The translations under genes and the position numbers were made by a program. A DNA stretch of 62,400 bases, from contig CALUXB010000006.1 of NCBI GenBank assembly GCA_944324645.1, positions 1 through 62,400 of the forward strand, written 5' to 3'. The notes beneath the pieces are model-generated. The model had not been told where the DNA came from, did not search any database, and saw only the letters and a list, made by a program, of their open reading frames with translations. The stretch is from an uncultured Elusimicrobiales bacterium. GTDB lineage: Bacteria; Elusimicrobiota; Elusimicrobia; Elusimicrobiales; Elusimicrobiaceae. This document shows, piece by piece, positions 33,504 through 42,961 of this stretch; positions within the stretch are counted from its first letter, which is position 1, and each line of letters begins with the position of its first letter.

Positions 33504-34286
33504 ATGAAACTGTTTGCCCGTTTATTTTTACTGTTTATATGCGCCGCTCTGCTCTACACCAGCGCAATGTACGGCTATGTATGGCTGCAAATGCGCCCGA
33601 TTGCTCCTATTGCTACAGCTTCCAGCCTGCAATCCTTAGACACGCGCCCGCAGGTGCATTTGATACACGCCGTCAACTCCACTCAGCGTGCGCAGGCAAA
33701 AGACGCACACTATGAAGGCTTTGAGCTGGATTTAAACCGCATTGACGGACGCCTAATGGTGGCGCACGATGAAAAAGATTTTAAAAAAGCCGTGCCTTTA
33801 GAGCGCATTTTTTCTGCTATTAAACACCCGGAGCAAAAAACTTGGTGGATTGATTTAAAAACCACCCTTACCCAAACCGACATAGATGAAATCAAAGCCC
33901 AAGCAGCCCGTTTTGGCATCAGCCCGCGCCGTATGCTTTTTGAAACCGGCGGAGGGGAAAGCGCCGATTTACTGACCCAAAACGGCTTTCCTATTTTGCT
34001 GCAAGTGATTGACGGCTTTAACGAAGACGAGCAAGATCCGCAAAAACGCGCCGAACTCAACACACGAATGGAGGAAATGCTCCGCCGCTACCAACCCTTC
34101 GCCATTGCAGGCAGCTTGGGCAAATATCCCTATTTAAAGGCTTATTTTCCCAATTATAATAAGGCCATTTACAGCGCCACCACAGTACGCCCCAGTTTGA
34201 AAAAGAAATTTTTAAAAGACGCTATGTTTCAAGATCCCCGCGTTCTCTTGTTTATGCAAGATGAATATACTTGGGCGCCTTTTTAA
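33504..34286 (+). CDS. Menorin/DUF2181-like protein of the PLC-like phosphodiesterase fold
   Basis: 260 residues with one N-terminal membrane anchor or signal (residues 5-27). VHLIHAVNSTQRAQAKDAH, GFELDLNRIDGRLMVAHDE and WWIDLKTT follow the Menorin (FAM151/DUF2181) and glycerophosphodiester phosphodiesterase pattern, with His, Glu-Asp and His at the expected TIM-barrel strands. It probably hydrolyses a phosphodiester in the envelope; the substrate is unknown. The gene stop is 15 nt before the next start, so it shares a transcript with the HD protein. Confidence 0.7.
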   Translation: MKLFARLFLLFICAALLYTSAMYGYVWLQMRPIAPIATASSLQSLDTRPQVHLIHAVNSTQRAQAKDAHYEGFELDLNRIDGRLMVAHDEKDFKKAVPLERIFSAIKHPEQKTWWIDLKTTLTQTDIDEIKAQAARFGISPRRMLFETGGGESADLLTQNGFPILLQVIDGFNEDEQDPQKRAELNTRMEEMLRRYQPFAIAGSLGKYPYLKAYFPNYNKAIYSATTVRPSLKKKFLKDAMFQDPRVLLFMQDEYTWAPF

Positions 34287-34300
34287 TTGTAGGAGATTAT

Positions 34301-34888
34301 ATGTTAAAAACAGCTATTACCAAAGAGCAGGCTTTGGCTCTGCTCAAAAAATATAACCAAGAGCCTTTTCATCTTATGCACGCTTTAACGGTGCAAGCCG
34401 TTATGGGTTGGTATGCCGTACAGTCGGGCCGCGCAGAAGAGGCCGATTTTTGGGCCTTGTGCGGGCTGCTGCACGATATAGATTTTGAAAAATACCCGCA
34501 GCAACATTGCCAAAAAGCGCCCCAGCTGCTGGCAGAAATTCAGGCCGAGCCAGAACTGGTGCACGCCGTATGTTCACACGGATATGGGCTGGTGTCCGAA
34601 GTAAAGCCGGAGAGTGAAATGGAAAAATTTCTTTTTGCCGCCGATGAACTGACCGGCCTTATCGGCGCCGCGGCCCGAATGCGCCCGTCCAAAAGCACCA
34701 AAGATATGGAGCTTTCCAGCCTTAAGAAAAAATTTAAAGATAAAAAATTCGCCGCCGGCTGTTCGCGCGATGTCATCAAGCAAGGGGCCGATATGCTGGG
34801 CTGGGAGCTGGACAAACTCTTAGATACGGTCCTGCAGGCTATGCGCGAAACGGAAGACGCCGTTTCCGCCCAAGCCGCCGCCTTGTAA
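34301..34888 (+). CDS. HD-domain (HDIG-type) phosphohydrolase
   Basis: 195 residues from ATG 34301, with AGGAG 6-10 nt upstream. The metal-site motifs are LMHALTVQAVMG (His), LCGLLHDIDFEKYP (His-Asp), HAVCSHGYG and FAADELTGLIGAAARM (late Asp), typical of HDIG-family proteins annotated as phosphodiesterases or nucleotide phosphohydrolases. The substrate is not evident. It is co-transcribed with the Menorin-like gene. Confidence 0.88.
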   Translation: MLKTAITKEQALALLKKYNQEPFHLMHALTVQAVMGWYAVQSGRAEEADFWALCGLLHDIDFEKYPQQHCQKAPQLLAEIQAEPELVHAVCSHGYGLVSEVKPESEMEKFLFAADELTGLIGAAARMRPSKSTKDMELSSLKKKFKDKKFAAGCSRDVIKQGADMLGWELDKLLDTVLQAMRETEDAVSAQAAAL

Positions 34889-35035
34889 GCGAGGCAAAGC
34901 TCTTTCTTTCCTATTTCCGGACGGAGTGATTGTTGAAAACTGGAGTGGGGTTGCCTCGTTCACAACTACTTAAAAAAGAGCAATATGCAACCTTCCACAC
35001 TTGCCCGCTGGCCCAAACGGATTGGTACATAGCTA

Positions 35036-35060
35036 AAAACCCGCCTTTAGGCGGGTTTTT
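35036..35060. terminator. Shared terminator of the HD gene and the sirtuin gene
   Basis: AAAAACCCGCC pairs with GGCGGGTTTTT; symmetric, so it can stop both convergent genes. I see no gene in 34889-35035. Confidence 0.88.
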
Positions 35061-35089
35061 CATAAAATTTTGCTCAGAGTCGCGCGGAG

Positions 35090-35809
35090 CTAGAGGTTTT
35101 TTTCTAACTCGGCAAAAAATTCCGTCGCTTTTTGCTGGAAGAAAAAATCGCTCACGCCGTCCGTGTAAGCAGACGGCTGGGTGTTGACCTCTATAATTTT
35201 GGCCCCGTGCTGTTTGGCCAAAAGCGGCAGGCTGCACGCCGGCATAACTTGCCCCGCTGTACCGACCACCACCATCACATCGGCCTTAGAAGCCATTTCT
35301 ACGGAAGCCTGATAAGCCGCCGCAGGGATGCCTTCCCCATAAAACACAAAATCGGGCTTGAGCACCCCGCCGCAGCTGCAGCGCGGCGGCAACGCCTCTA
35401 GGCTGACCTGTTGAGTTTGGTATTTGCTCCCGCAGTTAATACAATGCATTTGCTGGATAGTGCCGTGAAACTCCTGCACGTTTTTGCTGCCGGCTTTTTG
35501 ATGCAGGCCGTCAATGTTTTGCGTAATCACCCCGCAAAAACCGCCCCGCGCTTCCAGCGCAGCAATCACCTGGTGGGCTTTATTGGGCAGGGCTTCATCC
35601 ATACACGTGAAAAAGATTTTTTTCATTTCTTCCCAGCTGCGCTTGGGGTCTGAATAGAAAAAATCTATTTCAATGAATTTAGGGTCGTACTGGTTCCACA
35701 AACCGCCTCGGCCCGTAAAAGGGGGAATGCCGCTCTCCACCGATACGCCGGCCCCCGTGAACACCACGCCCCGCTGGGCGTTTCTAATTAAATTTATCGC
35801 TTGCTTCAT
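35090..35809 (-). CDS. cobB: NAD-dependent protein deacylase, Sir2 family
   Basis: 239 residues. GVVFTGAGVSVESGIPPF (NAD site), TQNIDGLHQKAGS with the catalytic HGT in VQEFHGTI, a zinc site C-x2-C ... C-x-C (MHCINCGSK, PRCSCGG), and VVVGTAGQV identify a class III/U bacterial sirtuin. It removes acyl groups from lysines, using NAD+, in the cytoplasm. It is divergent from the SplB-like gene, with only 29 bp between the start codons. Confidence 0.95.
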   Translation of the reverse strand: MKQAINLIRNAQRGVVFTGAGVSVESGIPPFTGRGGLWNQYDPKFIEIDFFYSDPKRSWEEMKKIFFTCMDEALPNKAHQVIAALEARGGFCGVITQNIDGLHQKAGSKNVQEFHGTIQQMHCINCGSKYQTQQVSLEALPPRCSCGGVLKPDFVFYGEGIPAAAYQASVEMASKADVMVVVGTAGQVMPACSLPLLAKQHGAKIIEVNTQPSAYTDGVSDFFFQQKATEFFAELEKNL

Positions 35810-35815
35810 ACCTGC

Positions 35816-35826
35816 TATAATATAAT
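35816..35826. promoter_or_regulatory. Shared bidirectional -10 region
   Basis: TATAATATAAT lies between the divergent starts at 35809 and 35839. On the plus strand TGC-TATAAT is an extended -10 box. On the minus strand TATTAT (35817-35822) ends 7 nt before the sirtuin ATG. The two promoters overlap. Confidence 0.6.
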
Positions 35827-35838
35827 ATCGGGGCGAAT

Positions 35839-36663
35839 ATGAACAACTCTCTCAAGGTCAAGGAAATCGTCGCCAGGGGTTACATAAACCCTTCCAAACT
35901 GCCGGGGTCGGATTACGTTATCAATCCCTACGTCGGTTGTCCGCACCGGTGTATATACTGTTATGCCGAGTTTATGAAACGCTTTTCCAACCACGACGAA
36001 CCCTGGGGAACCTTTGTAGATGTCAAAATACGCAGTACTTCCACCCGCCCAATAGATTTAAACGGAAAGAATTTATTTTTAAGTTCGGTAACCGACTGTT
36101 ATAACCCGCTGGAAGAAAAATACGAACTTACACGCAAACTGCTGCAGCAACTGCGCTACAGTGGGGCCTCTATTAGTATTTTGACCAAATCGGCCCTGGT
36201 GTTGCGCGATTTAGATGTATTTAAACAAATACCCGACATTACTGTCGGTGTTTCTATGAACACCCTTGATGACGGCCTGAGAAAAGAAATAGAGCCCTGC
36301 GCCGCCAGCACATTAAACAGGCTTTACGTCTTAAAAACTCTGCGTGAAAACGGCATACGCAACTGGATGCACGTTTCCCCGCTGTTTCCGTATCTTTCCG
36401 ATTGGAAAGCCCTGTTGGAAGCGGCCGCTGGTTTTACGGACCGGTTTTCCTTTGAAAACCTAAAACTTCGCGCCGCCGCTTTGCCGCGTGTGTTGCTTTA
36501 TATTACGCAAAAGCACCCGCAGTTAAAAGAACTTTATGAACAAATCTACCACCAAAATAATATGGACTATTGGCGCAGCACGCGCAAAGAAATTTTGGCT
36601 TTTTGCAACGCGCGTAAAATATCGGCCGCGGTGCATTTTTCCGAAAAGCAACCGCAGGAATAA
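35839..36663 (+). CDS. SplB-like radical SAM protein
   Basis: 274 residues. GCPHRCIYCYAEF (Cys34, 38, 41) is the radical SAM cluster site. NPYVGC before it and the following VDVKIRS, LSSVTDCYNPLEEKYELTRKLLQQL and TKSALVLRDLD are characteristic of the SPL (spore photoproduct lyase-like) family of stand-alone radical SAM proteins. Their reaction in non-spore formers is not known. It shares a divergent promoter with the sirtuin. Confidence 0.9.
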   Translation: MNNSLKVKEIVARGYINPSKLPGSDYVINPYVGCPHRCIYCYAEFMKRFSNHDEPWGTFVDVKIRSTSTRPIDLNGKNLFLSSVTDCYNPLEEKYELTRKLLQQLRYSGASISILTKSALVLRDLDVFKQIPDITVGVSMNTLDDGLRKEIEPCAASTLNRLYVLKTLRENGIRNWMHVSPLFPYLSDWKALLEAAAGFTDRFSFENLKLRAAALPRVLLYITQKHPQLKELYEQIYHQNNMDYWRSTRKEILAFCNARKISAAVHFSEKQPQE

Positions 36664-36726
36664 TCTGACCCCAAAAACCGCTTGCCCTCTACATCATTTA
36701 TTTACTAACCTGACGAGGGGGGGTCT

Positions 36727-37482
36727 ATGTCTCAAATCAAACGCGCCATTTACAATACTTTGCAGTTTAACCACCGCAGCAAACTAACCAGCGCCATCAA
36801 CGGCTTTATCATTTTGCTTATTTTGCTCAGCGTGCCCGTAGATGTTATAGAGAGCTTGGGCGACGCCGGCCCGCGTCTAAAACGCCTGGTATTGCATTTG
36901 GATTTATTTATGAGTGCGGTGTTTGCGCTGGAATATGCCCTGCGCGTGATTACCTGCACGGCAGACCCCCGCTACGCCAAACCCATCCGCGGGCGCATTA
37001 AATATATGCTCACGCCGCTGATGATTATAGACTTGCTGGCCATCTCTCCGTTCTTTATTTTAGGGGCGGGATATTTGCGTATGCTGCGGGTATTTCGCAT
37101 TTTAATGCTGATGCGCTACACCAACGCCATTGAACTGATGGACACGGTAATTACCAAGAAAAAATCCGAACTGATGATTTGCGGCGCGTTTATCTTAATG
37201 CTTTGGGTGTGGAGCGCATTTATGATTTACCGGGTGGAACACGTGGCCCAGCCGCTGGTATTTCGCAATATGCTAGACGCGATGTGGTGGTCGGTGGAAA
37301 CATTTACCACGCTGGGATATGGGGATTTATATCCTATCACCTATTTGGGCCGCGCCATTGCCGCCGTTACAGTGGCGGCGGGGCTGATTTTGTTTGCCAT
37401 TACGACAGCCGTGCTGACGGCTGGCATTGTGCAGGAAATACAGCGTTTTGAAAAAAGCAAAAGAAAACCGCCTGAGGTTTAA
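36727..37482 (+). CDS. Voltage-gated potassium channel-like protein
   Basis: 251 residues with six membrane segments. The S4-like helix is YLRMLRVFRILMLMRYT, with Arg every third residue, and the pore has the selectivity filter TLGYGD at 195-200 (FTTLGYGDLYP). It should form a tetrameric K+ channel in the inner membrane. There is no C-terminal ligand domain, only a short basic tail. A GGGGGG tract lies 6-12 nt before the ATG. Confidence 0.93.
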   Translation: MSQIKRAIYNTLQFNHRSKLTSAINGFIILLILLSVPVDVIESLGDAGPRLKRLVLHLDLFMSAVFALEYALRVITCTADPRYAKPIRGRIKYMLTPLMIIDLLAISPFFILGAGYLRMLRVFRILMLMRYTNAIELMDTVITKKKSELMICGAFILMLWVWSAFMIYRVEHVAQPLVFRNMLDAMWWSVETFTTLGYGDLYPITYLGRAIAAVTVAAGLILFAITTAVLTAGIVQEIQRFEKSKRKPPEV

Positions 37483-37497
37483 CTCTTTGTCTTCCTC

Positions 37498-37526
37498 AAA
37501 TCCCGGTCTTGCCCCGGGATTTTTAT
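37498..37526 (+). terminator. K+ channel gene terminator
   Basis: AAATCCCGG pairs with CCGGGATTT, then TTAT. Confidence 0.85.
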
Positions 37527-37645
37527 TTTCAAATTTCTCCTTCGCTCTTGTGTGCCTCTGCATAAGCAGCTCTTAAAAACCCCGTTTGTTTAGGACGGGT
37601 TTTGCGCACCCATTCGGCTCCGCGCCCGCTGGCTATTATAAAACA

Positions 37646-37671
37646 AAACCCCCGGCTGCCAAGCGGGGGGC
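37646..37671 (-). terminator. Decarboxylase gene terminator
   Basis: CCCCCGG pairs with a GGGGGG tract across an 8-10 nt loop; TTTTGTTTT follows on the minus strand. Confidence 0.7.
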
Positions 37672-37722
37672 TAAATAAGATATACAACTACTGGCGCGCT
37701 TTTAAAAGCGGCCTGCAAACGC

Positions 37723-39690
37723 CTAGACGGCGGGGCCGGACAAGCCAGATGCAGCGCTCTCTTGCGCCGCGTCCGGTGCATCCGGCGTTTCTTCCGGCGG
37801 GGCGGAGGGGTGGCGGTCCATACGGAAGCTGATGTCTTTTATTTTCTTCAAGCAATTTATCATATAGACCGTCTTGCCGTTTTCATACACTTTTTTAATC
37901 CCGTGAAATTCCGTTTCAAACCCCGGAAAAAGATTGTCAAAGTCCTGGCTGATTTGCAGAAAGTCCAAAATCTCTCCGCCTTTAGCCGGAAAACGTTCCC
38001 CGGGCATAATCAGCGGCACGCCGGGGGGATAGGGCAAAATCATAAATACGCTCACGCGCCCTGCTGCTTCGCTTAACGGCACATACTCCGTCTTTCCTTC
38101 CACCAAGCCGTAATAGGCTTTATGCGGCAAAAGCGCCTGCTCCGGCAAAGTGCTGTAGAGAGAGCTGACCGTTTTCATAATTTGCCGTTTCTTTAAAAAG
38201 CGGTGCAGGCGGGCGCATAAATCTTTTAACCCTTCTTCCGGGCGGTAAAAATCCGGGTGCTGCGCCACTAAATCGGGGAATACGTCTTGCAAGGGCTCAT
38301 TTTCATCGTAGGCGGTTTTAAAAGCGTGCAAAGACTGCAAGAGTTCGCGGCTGCGGTCTATACTCACGCCGGGCGCAAACAAGAAAAGCAAATTGTAAAA
38401 ACCAATTTTTTCCGGCACGATATTTTTGCGCTCCAAAAACTTGCGCACCACCGCAGCAGGAATGCCCTCTTCTTCCATAGACGCGTCCGCCCGCACGCCA
38501 GGGGTAAGCAGTGTTACCTTAAGCGGGTCCAGCAGCAAATCATCTTCTTCATTTACAGCCGTACCTGTCCAAGAAGCGCCGGGCCGCATTTTCCATTGGG
38601 ACGGGTCTTTTTCCAGGCGTTTTCTGGGCGGCTGCCACGGAGTGAACCACCAAGTGCCGCTCTTGCGGTAGCGCTCCCCAGCCAGGCGCACTACGTGGCG
38701 GAAGCGGATAGCTTGGTCTAGGGCCTTATTTATCAACTCATAGCCGCGGTCACGCATAATGCGCGCGCTGACGTCTAAAGAAGCAAAAAGCGGGTAAAAC
38801 GGCGACGTACTGGCGTGCATCAAGTTCGCTTCCACCAACCCCTGCGGGTCCAGCTCCTGTTTGCCGGTGCCTTGTTTGAAATGCAGCATAGAGCCTTGGG
38901 AAAAAGCCAACAGCATTTTATGCGTGGACTGCGTGGCAAACACCGCAGGCATATGCACGCCGCGCTTTTTTTGAAACGGGCTCATCGCATAGCGTCCGTC
39001 ATAAAAAGGGTGAAACGCCGCATAAGCAAACCAAGCTTCATCAAAAAGCAAGAAATGGGTTTGATTAGCCAGCAGCGCCTTAATTTTATCTGCGTTATAA
39101 ATTACGCCGTCATAGGTGGAATTGGTCAGCACCGCCAACTGCACCTTAGAGGCTTTTTTGTTGCGCACCCATTTGCTTTGTTGTACTTTTTCTTTGATGG
39201 ATTGGGGGGTCATCTCCTCTAGGCTGATAGGCCCCAACAAACCGTACGAACTGGGTTTAGGGCGCAAATAGACGGGAATAGCCTCGTTCATAATAATGGC
39301 GTGCATAACGGATTTGTGGCAGTTGCGGTCCACCAGCACCACGTCATTGGGAGCTACGGTGGCAAAGAAAACAATTTTATTGGCGGTGGAAGTGCCGTTT
39401 AAAACAAAAAAAGTCGTCTGCGCGCCAAATATTTCCGCCGCTTGGCGTTCCGCCTCAGCGGCGGGGCCTTCGTGCTCTAAAATAGAGCCCAAATCCGCCA
39501 CGCTGCTGGACAAATCCGACAGAAACAGATTACGCCCGTAAAACTCATAAAAATCTTTGCCCGCCGGCGTGGCCTGCATACCCCGTCCGCTGGCGTGCCC
39601 GGGCGTGCTCCAAAGAGCGGCCTTTTTGCGCGCGTACTTTTTAAGCGTTTTGTAAAAGGGGGGGAGTTTTTCTTCTTCGTTAAAATTCAT
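37723..39690 (-). CDS. Orn/Lys/Arg decarboxylase, PLP-dependent
   Basis: 655 residues, fold type I, group III decarboxylase. STPGHASGRGMQATPAG (near 28-44), VLNGTSTANKIV (PLP phosphate), LLFDEAWFAYAAFHPFY (Asp217 to the PLP ring N) and TQSTHKML (Lys258, Schiff base) are present, followed by LMHASTSPFYPLFASLD. It lacks the N-terminal wing domain of the E. coli inducible enzymes. The C-terminal 25 residues are Pro/Ala-rich. It decarboxylates arginine, lysine or ornithine, consuming a proton; the substrate cannot be told from sequence. It lies near the aaxABC-like operon but is separated from it by an outer-membrane protein gene. Confidence 0.93.
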   Translation of the reverse strand: MNFNEEEKLPPFYKTLKKYARKKAALWSTPGHASGRGMQATPAGKDFYEFYGRNLFLSDLSSSVADLGSILEHEGPAAEAERQAAEIFGAQTTFFVLNGTSTANKIVFFATVAPNDVVLVDRNCHKSVMHAIIMNEAIPVYLRPKPSSYGLLGPISLEEMTPQSIKEKVQQSKWVRNKKASKVQLAVLTNSTYDGVIYNADKIKALLANQTHFLLFDEAWFAYAAFHPFYDGRYAMSPFQKKRGVHMPAVFATQSTHKMLLAFSQGSMLHFKQGTGKQELDPQGLVEANLMHASTSPFYPLFASLDVSARIMRDRGYELINKALDQAIRFRHVVRLAGERYRKSGTWWFTPWQPPRKRLEKDPSQWKMRPGASWTGTAVNEEDDLLLDPLKVTLLTPGVRADASMEEEGIPAAVVRKFLERKNIVPEKIGFYNLLFLFAPGVSIDRSRELLQSLHAFKTAYDENEPLQDVFPDLVAQHPDFYRPEEGLKDLCARLHRFLKKRQIMKTVSSLYSTLPEQALLPHKAYYGLVEGKTEYVPLSEAAGRVSVFMILPYPPGVPLIMPGERFPAKGGEILDFLQISQDFDNLFPGFETEFHGIKKVYENGKTVYMINCLKKIKDISFRMDRHPSAPPEETPDAPDAAQESAASGLSGPAV

Positions 39691-39746
39691 ATGTTTATTA
39701 TTTTATATAAAAACGAGAAATTTTCCCCAAAAAATTAAAAATTATA

Positions 39747-39778
39747 AAACCCGCGCTTTAGCAAGAAGCGCGGGTTTT
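39747..39778 (-). terminator. Terminator of the TraF-like gene
   Basis: AAAACCCGCGCTT pairs with AAGCGCGGGTTTT (one-base offset), T-rich on the minus strand. Confidence 0.85.
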
Positions 39779-39799
39779 GACAAATCAAACACCCATTCC

Positions 39800-41365
39800 T
39801 CAGAACAAAAAGCCCAGCATTAAAGAAGCGGCGGCAGAATCCGGCACGCTGGTGCCGTCAATATCTGTAGTTCCGCTGCTCATCGCTCCGGCCAGTTCCA
39901 AATGGAAATGCATCATATTCAACCCAATGCCCGCCGTATAGAAAGGCGACACTGCGCTGGAAGAAAGGTTTTTATTAAAACCCAAACGCAGGGGGATATT
40001 GAAAGTGGGACGGTTGAGCAGATTAATTTCCACCCCCAGAGCCAACTGACGGGATTTGATTTCATCAAGCAGCGTATCATTTTCCGTCAAGTCCAAGTCC
40101 ATAGCCAGCGTCATAAACGGCAGCGGATTAATCGCTGCGCCGGCACGGACCTGGGGTTTTAACTGATATTTGTCCGTATTCCAATGCGCCAAAATAGCCG
40201 GATCCAAATCCGACGGAGCGGACGGACGGTCAAACTTGGGGCCGTTGAGGTTTTTTACCGTTAAGCCCAACTGGGGGTTAAACAGCACTTCCCGGTCCAG
40301 CGCGTTGGAAAAATTAAATTGGGCTCCCAAGTCCACGCCGATATTGACGCTGCTTTCTTTATTGTCATAGGCTTTGTCAAAAATATCCTTAATATCCTGA
40401 TCGTCGCTCAGCACCATCACGCCGCTTTGGGCCATATAGCCGTCAATCACTTTCAGGTTAGCGCCCAATTTCAGCCCGGGCATTACCTGGCTGCCATAGC
40501 CCACGGCGATTTCTGCAAAAGTGGCCGCGTCTGCCATAGCCAGCGTTTGGTTATCTGCATAAGAGCCCGAAGCAGAAGCCGCCTGGTTAATAATCTCCGC
40601 CGCGCCGCCCATACTGCCCACAGCCGCGTTGACTGCATCGGCAATCTGCTGGCTGGTACCACCGGCTGAAGCAGCGGCATTGATAAACGCATTGGCCAAT
40701 TCTTGGCTGCTGGCATAACCGCCGCCGAGCAATTGGTTTAATGCGTTAAATACGCCGTACTGGTCTATCGCTTGGGCCAAGCGGTCAGCCAAGGTTTGGT
40801 TGGCACCAGCAGAACCGGTGGACCCCAGCTGCAACCCCGCCCCCGCGCCGGCAAAACCAATATTTTTGGTATCTACCACCGGCAGAATAGCCATACTGCC
40901 CAGCGCACGTGCAGTAACGGCAAAATTTTTGATTTTCAGGCCCGCGCCGGCTTGTGCGTCCACCAAAGCCCCCATATCTTTGCCGACTAATTTGGATATA
41001 TCGTCAAGCCCTTCAAAAATGGTGCTTAAATCGCTCGCTGTAGCCGTATAGCCGTGTTTGATGGCAGAAGACAAATTTTTGTAACGGTCCGCCATATCCG
41101 TCAAATCACGCACGCCTTCCAATACGTTTTCCGCCGCTTGCAGGCTGGCTCCTGCCGTTAAAGAAAAACCGGCATCGCTGACGCTTTCTTCCGTCGCCAA
41201 ACCGGCCGGGTTCCAATATTGTGCATCCGCCCCGTAGGCAGTGGCTACGCCTGCGCCGCCCATACCCATAGCGCGAGGGCCAACCATTTGCCAGGATTGC
41301 GCTTGCAACGCCGGCGGGAAAAATACCGCCAGCAAGAGAGCCAATAAAATGGCTTGTTTTTTCAT
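39800..41365 (-). CDS. TraF-like/OmpP1-like outer-membrane beta-barrel protein
   Basis: 521 residues with a signal peptide (cleavage near LQAQS). The mature start GPRAMGMGGAGVATAYGADAQYWNPAGLA is the hallmark of the TraF_2/OmpP1-FadL-like group. A central Ala/Gly-rich insert of about 150 residues precedes barrel-like strands, and it ends in LMLGFLF with a terminal Phe, as outer-membrane proteins do. The role is probably an outer-membrane channel. It is monocistronic, with its own terminator. Confidence 0.82.
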   Translation of the reverse strand: MKKQAILLALLLAVFFPPALQAQSWQMVGPRAMGMGGAGVATAYGADAQYWNPAGLATEESVSDAGFSLTAGASLQAAENVLEGVRDLTDMADRYKNLSSAIKHGYTATASDLSTIFEGLDDISKLVGKDMGALVDAQAGAGLKIKNFAVTARALGSMAILPVVDTKNIGFAGAGAGLQLGSTGSAGANQTLADRLAQAIDQYGVFNALNQLLGGGYASSQELANAFINAAASAGGTSQQIADAVNAAVGSMGGAAEIINQAASASGSYADNQTLAMADAATFAEIAVGYGSQVMPGLKLGANLKVIDGYMAQSGVMVLSDDQDIKDIFDKAYDNKESSVNIGVDLGAQFNFSNALDREVLFNPQLGLTVKNLNGPKFDRPSAPSDLDPAILAHWNTDKYQLKPQVRAGAAINPLPFMTLAMDLDLTENDTLLDEIKSRQLALGVEINLLNRPTFNIPLRLGFNKNLSSSAVSPFYTAGIGLNMMHFHLELAGAMSSGTTDIDGTSVPDSAAASLMLGFLF

Positions 41366-41430
41366 CCTTCCTCCTGTACCAACACAAAGATGTATTTATT
41401 TTTGCATATCCCCTATATTTTGTCAACATA

Positions 41431-41459
41431 AAAAACCCCGCTTGAAAGCGGGGTTTCTT
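41431..41459 (-). terminator. Terminator of the aaxABC-like operon
   Basis: AACCCCGCTT pairs with AAGCGGGGTT, with six T on the minus strand, just beyond the antiporter stop. Confidence 0.9.
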
Positions 41460-41471
41460 AAACAAGTTTTT

Positions 41472-42941
41472 TTAAATACTGACCAATCCGCGGGAAAACA
41501 CATACACCGCTACCAAAGCCGCCAACACAAGAAGACACATAAACGCTTTTTCTCCCGCACTGGAAAAGAGCGGTTTGCCGTCCTGCTGTTGACGGCGCGC
41601 CCAGATAAACACTGGCACCCCAAGCGCCAGGAAAATAACCGCCAGAAACAGGTATTTCAGCCCTGCCGCATATACCAGCCACAGGCCATATCCCGTGCCG
41701 ATAATGGAGGTAAAAAGCGCTGCGGCACGGCCCTTTTTAGCCACTTGGCTGTACTCGCCGTCCTCCACCAGTTTCCACAAATATGCCGTGCTGAAAATAT
41801 ACGCCGGCAGCACCATTACCCCGGTAATGGAAAGCATCGTGTTCCACGCATTGTTAGAGAAATACACCATCAAAATAGCCAGCTGCATTAAGCCGCTGGT
41901 CACCCACAAAGACACGCTGGGAGACCCGTTCTTATTCTCCCGCGCAAACTGCTTGGGGAATGTGCCGTTCTGCGCCGCCGCCTGCGGGATTTCGGCGGTA
42001 ATCATCGTCCAGGCCAGCCAGCTGGAAAGCACCGCTATCACAAGGCCGATATTCATCACCCACGCGCCCCACGGGCCGACCACTTTTTCCAGCACGCCGG
42101 CGGTGGACGGATTGGCAATAGAAGCCAGCTCCTGCTGGGTTAAAAACCCAAAAGGCAACAGCGAAAGCAAAATATAAATCACCAAGCAGCCCAAAAAGCC
42201 CAGTATGGTGGCTTTGCTGACGTCATTTTGGCTTTTGGCGCGGTTAGACATCACCACCGCCCCTTCTATGCCGATAAACGCCCACAGCGTGACCAACATC
42301 GTGCTTTTAAGCTGCGTGCCCAAGCCGCCCAAGCTTTTGCCGCCTTCGGCCATTTTGCCCCAGAAGTTAAAATCAAATTTATCCATATGAAAGCTAAAGA
42401 GCAAAATAATAATAAACAAAAACAGCGGCACCAGCTTGCCCACGGTGCCGATAATGTTCATCACCGCCGCTTGGCGCACCCCGCGCAGCACCACAAAGTT
42501 AAACACCCATATCAAAATGGAGCCGCCGATAATGGACCACAAATTATTGCCGCCCTGGAAGTACGGCGGAAAAAAATAATTCAGCGCGTCCATTGTAATA
42601 ACGGCATACCCCACATTGCCAAAAATTTGGCACAGCCAATACCCCCAGCCGATGGTAAAGCCCGCATACGGGCCAAACCCTTCCCGTGCGTACATATAAA
42701 TGCCGGCGGTCAAATCCGGCTTTACGCGGGAAAGAATGCTAAACGTATTGGCAATAAAATACATGCCAAACCCGGTGATGACCCACGCCAGTAACACAGC
42801 CCCGGCGCTGGCGCCGGCGGCCATATTTTGGGGGAGGGAGAAAATCCCGCCCCCGACCATAGAACTGATAACAATGCTGGCCAGGCCGATAATGCCCAGC
42901 TTTTTGACCGCAGAAACGGACGAGTCGTTATTCTCTGCCAT
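41472..42941 (-). CDS. aaxC: Arginine/agmatine-type antiporter, APC family (AaxC-like)
   Basis: 489 residues with twelve membrane helices. The first helix, [26 protein letters not shown], carries the G-S/G-G-I-F backbone site of APC amino acid antiporters. Also seen are [22 protein letters not shown] (helix 6 region) and [22 protein letters not shown]. This is the basic amino acid/polyamine antiporter group (ArcD/AdiC/AaxC). It would exchange outside arginine for inside agmatine. It is the last gene of the porin-decarboxylase-antiporter operon, 20 nt after the decarboxylase, with GGGGGAG before its ATG. The gene name rests on this context. Confidence 0.88.
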   Translation of the reverse strand: MAENNDSSVSAVKKLGIIGLASIVISSMVGGGIFSLPQNMAAGASAGAVLLAWVITGFGMYFIANTFSILSRVKPDLTAGIYMYAREGFGPYAGFTIGWGYWLCQIFGNVGYAVITMDALNYFFPPYFQGGNNLWSIIGGSILIWVFNFVVLRGVRQAAVMNIIGTVGKLVPLFLFIIILLFSFHMDKFDFNFWGKMAEGGKSLGGLGTQLKSTMLVTLWAFIGIEGAVVMSNRAKSQNDVSKATILGFLGCLVIYILLSLLPFGFLTQQELASIANPSTAGVLEKVVGPWGAWVMNIGLVIAVLSSWLAWTMITAEIPQAAAQNGTFPKQFARENKNGSPSVSLWVTSGLMQLAILMVYFSNNAWNTMLSITGVMVLPAYIFSTAYLWKLVEDGEYSQVAKKGRAAALFTSIIGTGYGLWLVYAAGLKYLFLAVIFLALGVPVFIWARRQQQDGKPLFSSAGEKAFMCLLVLAALVAVYVFSRGLVSI

Positions 42942-42961
42942 AGCTCCCCCAATACAAAACC

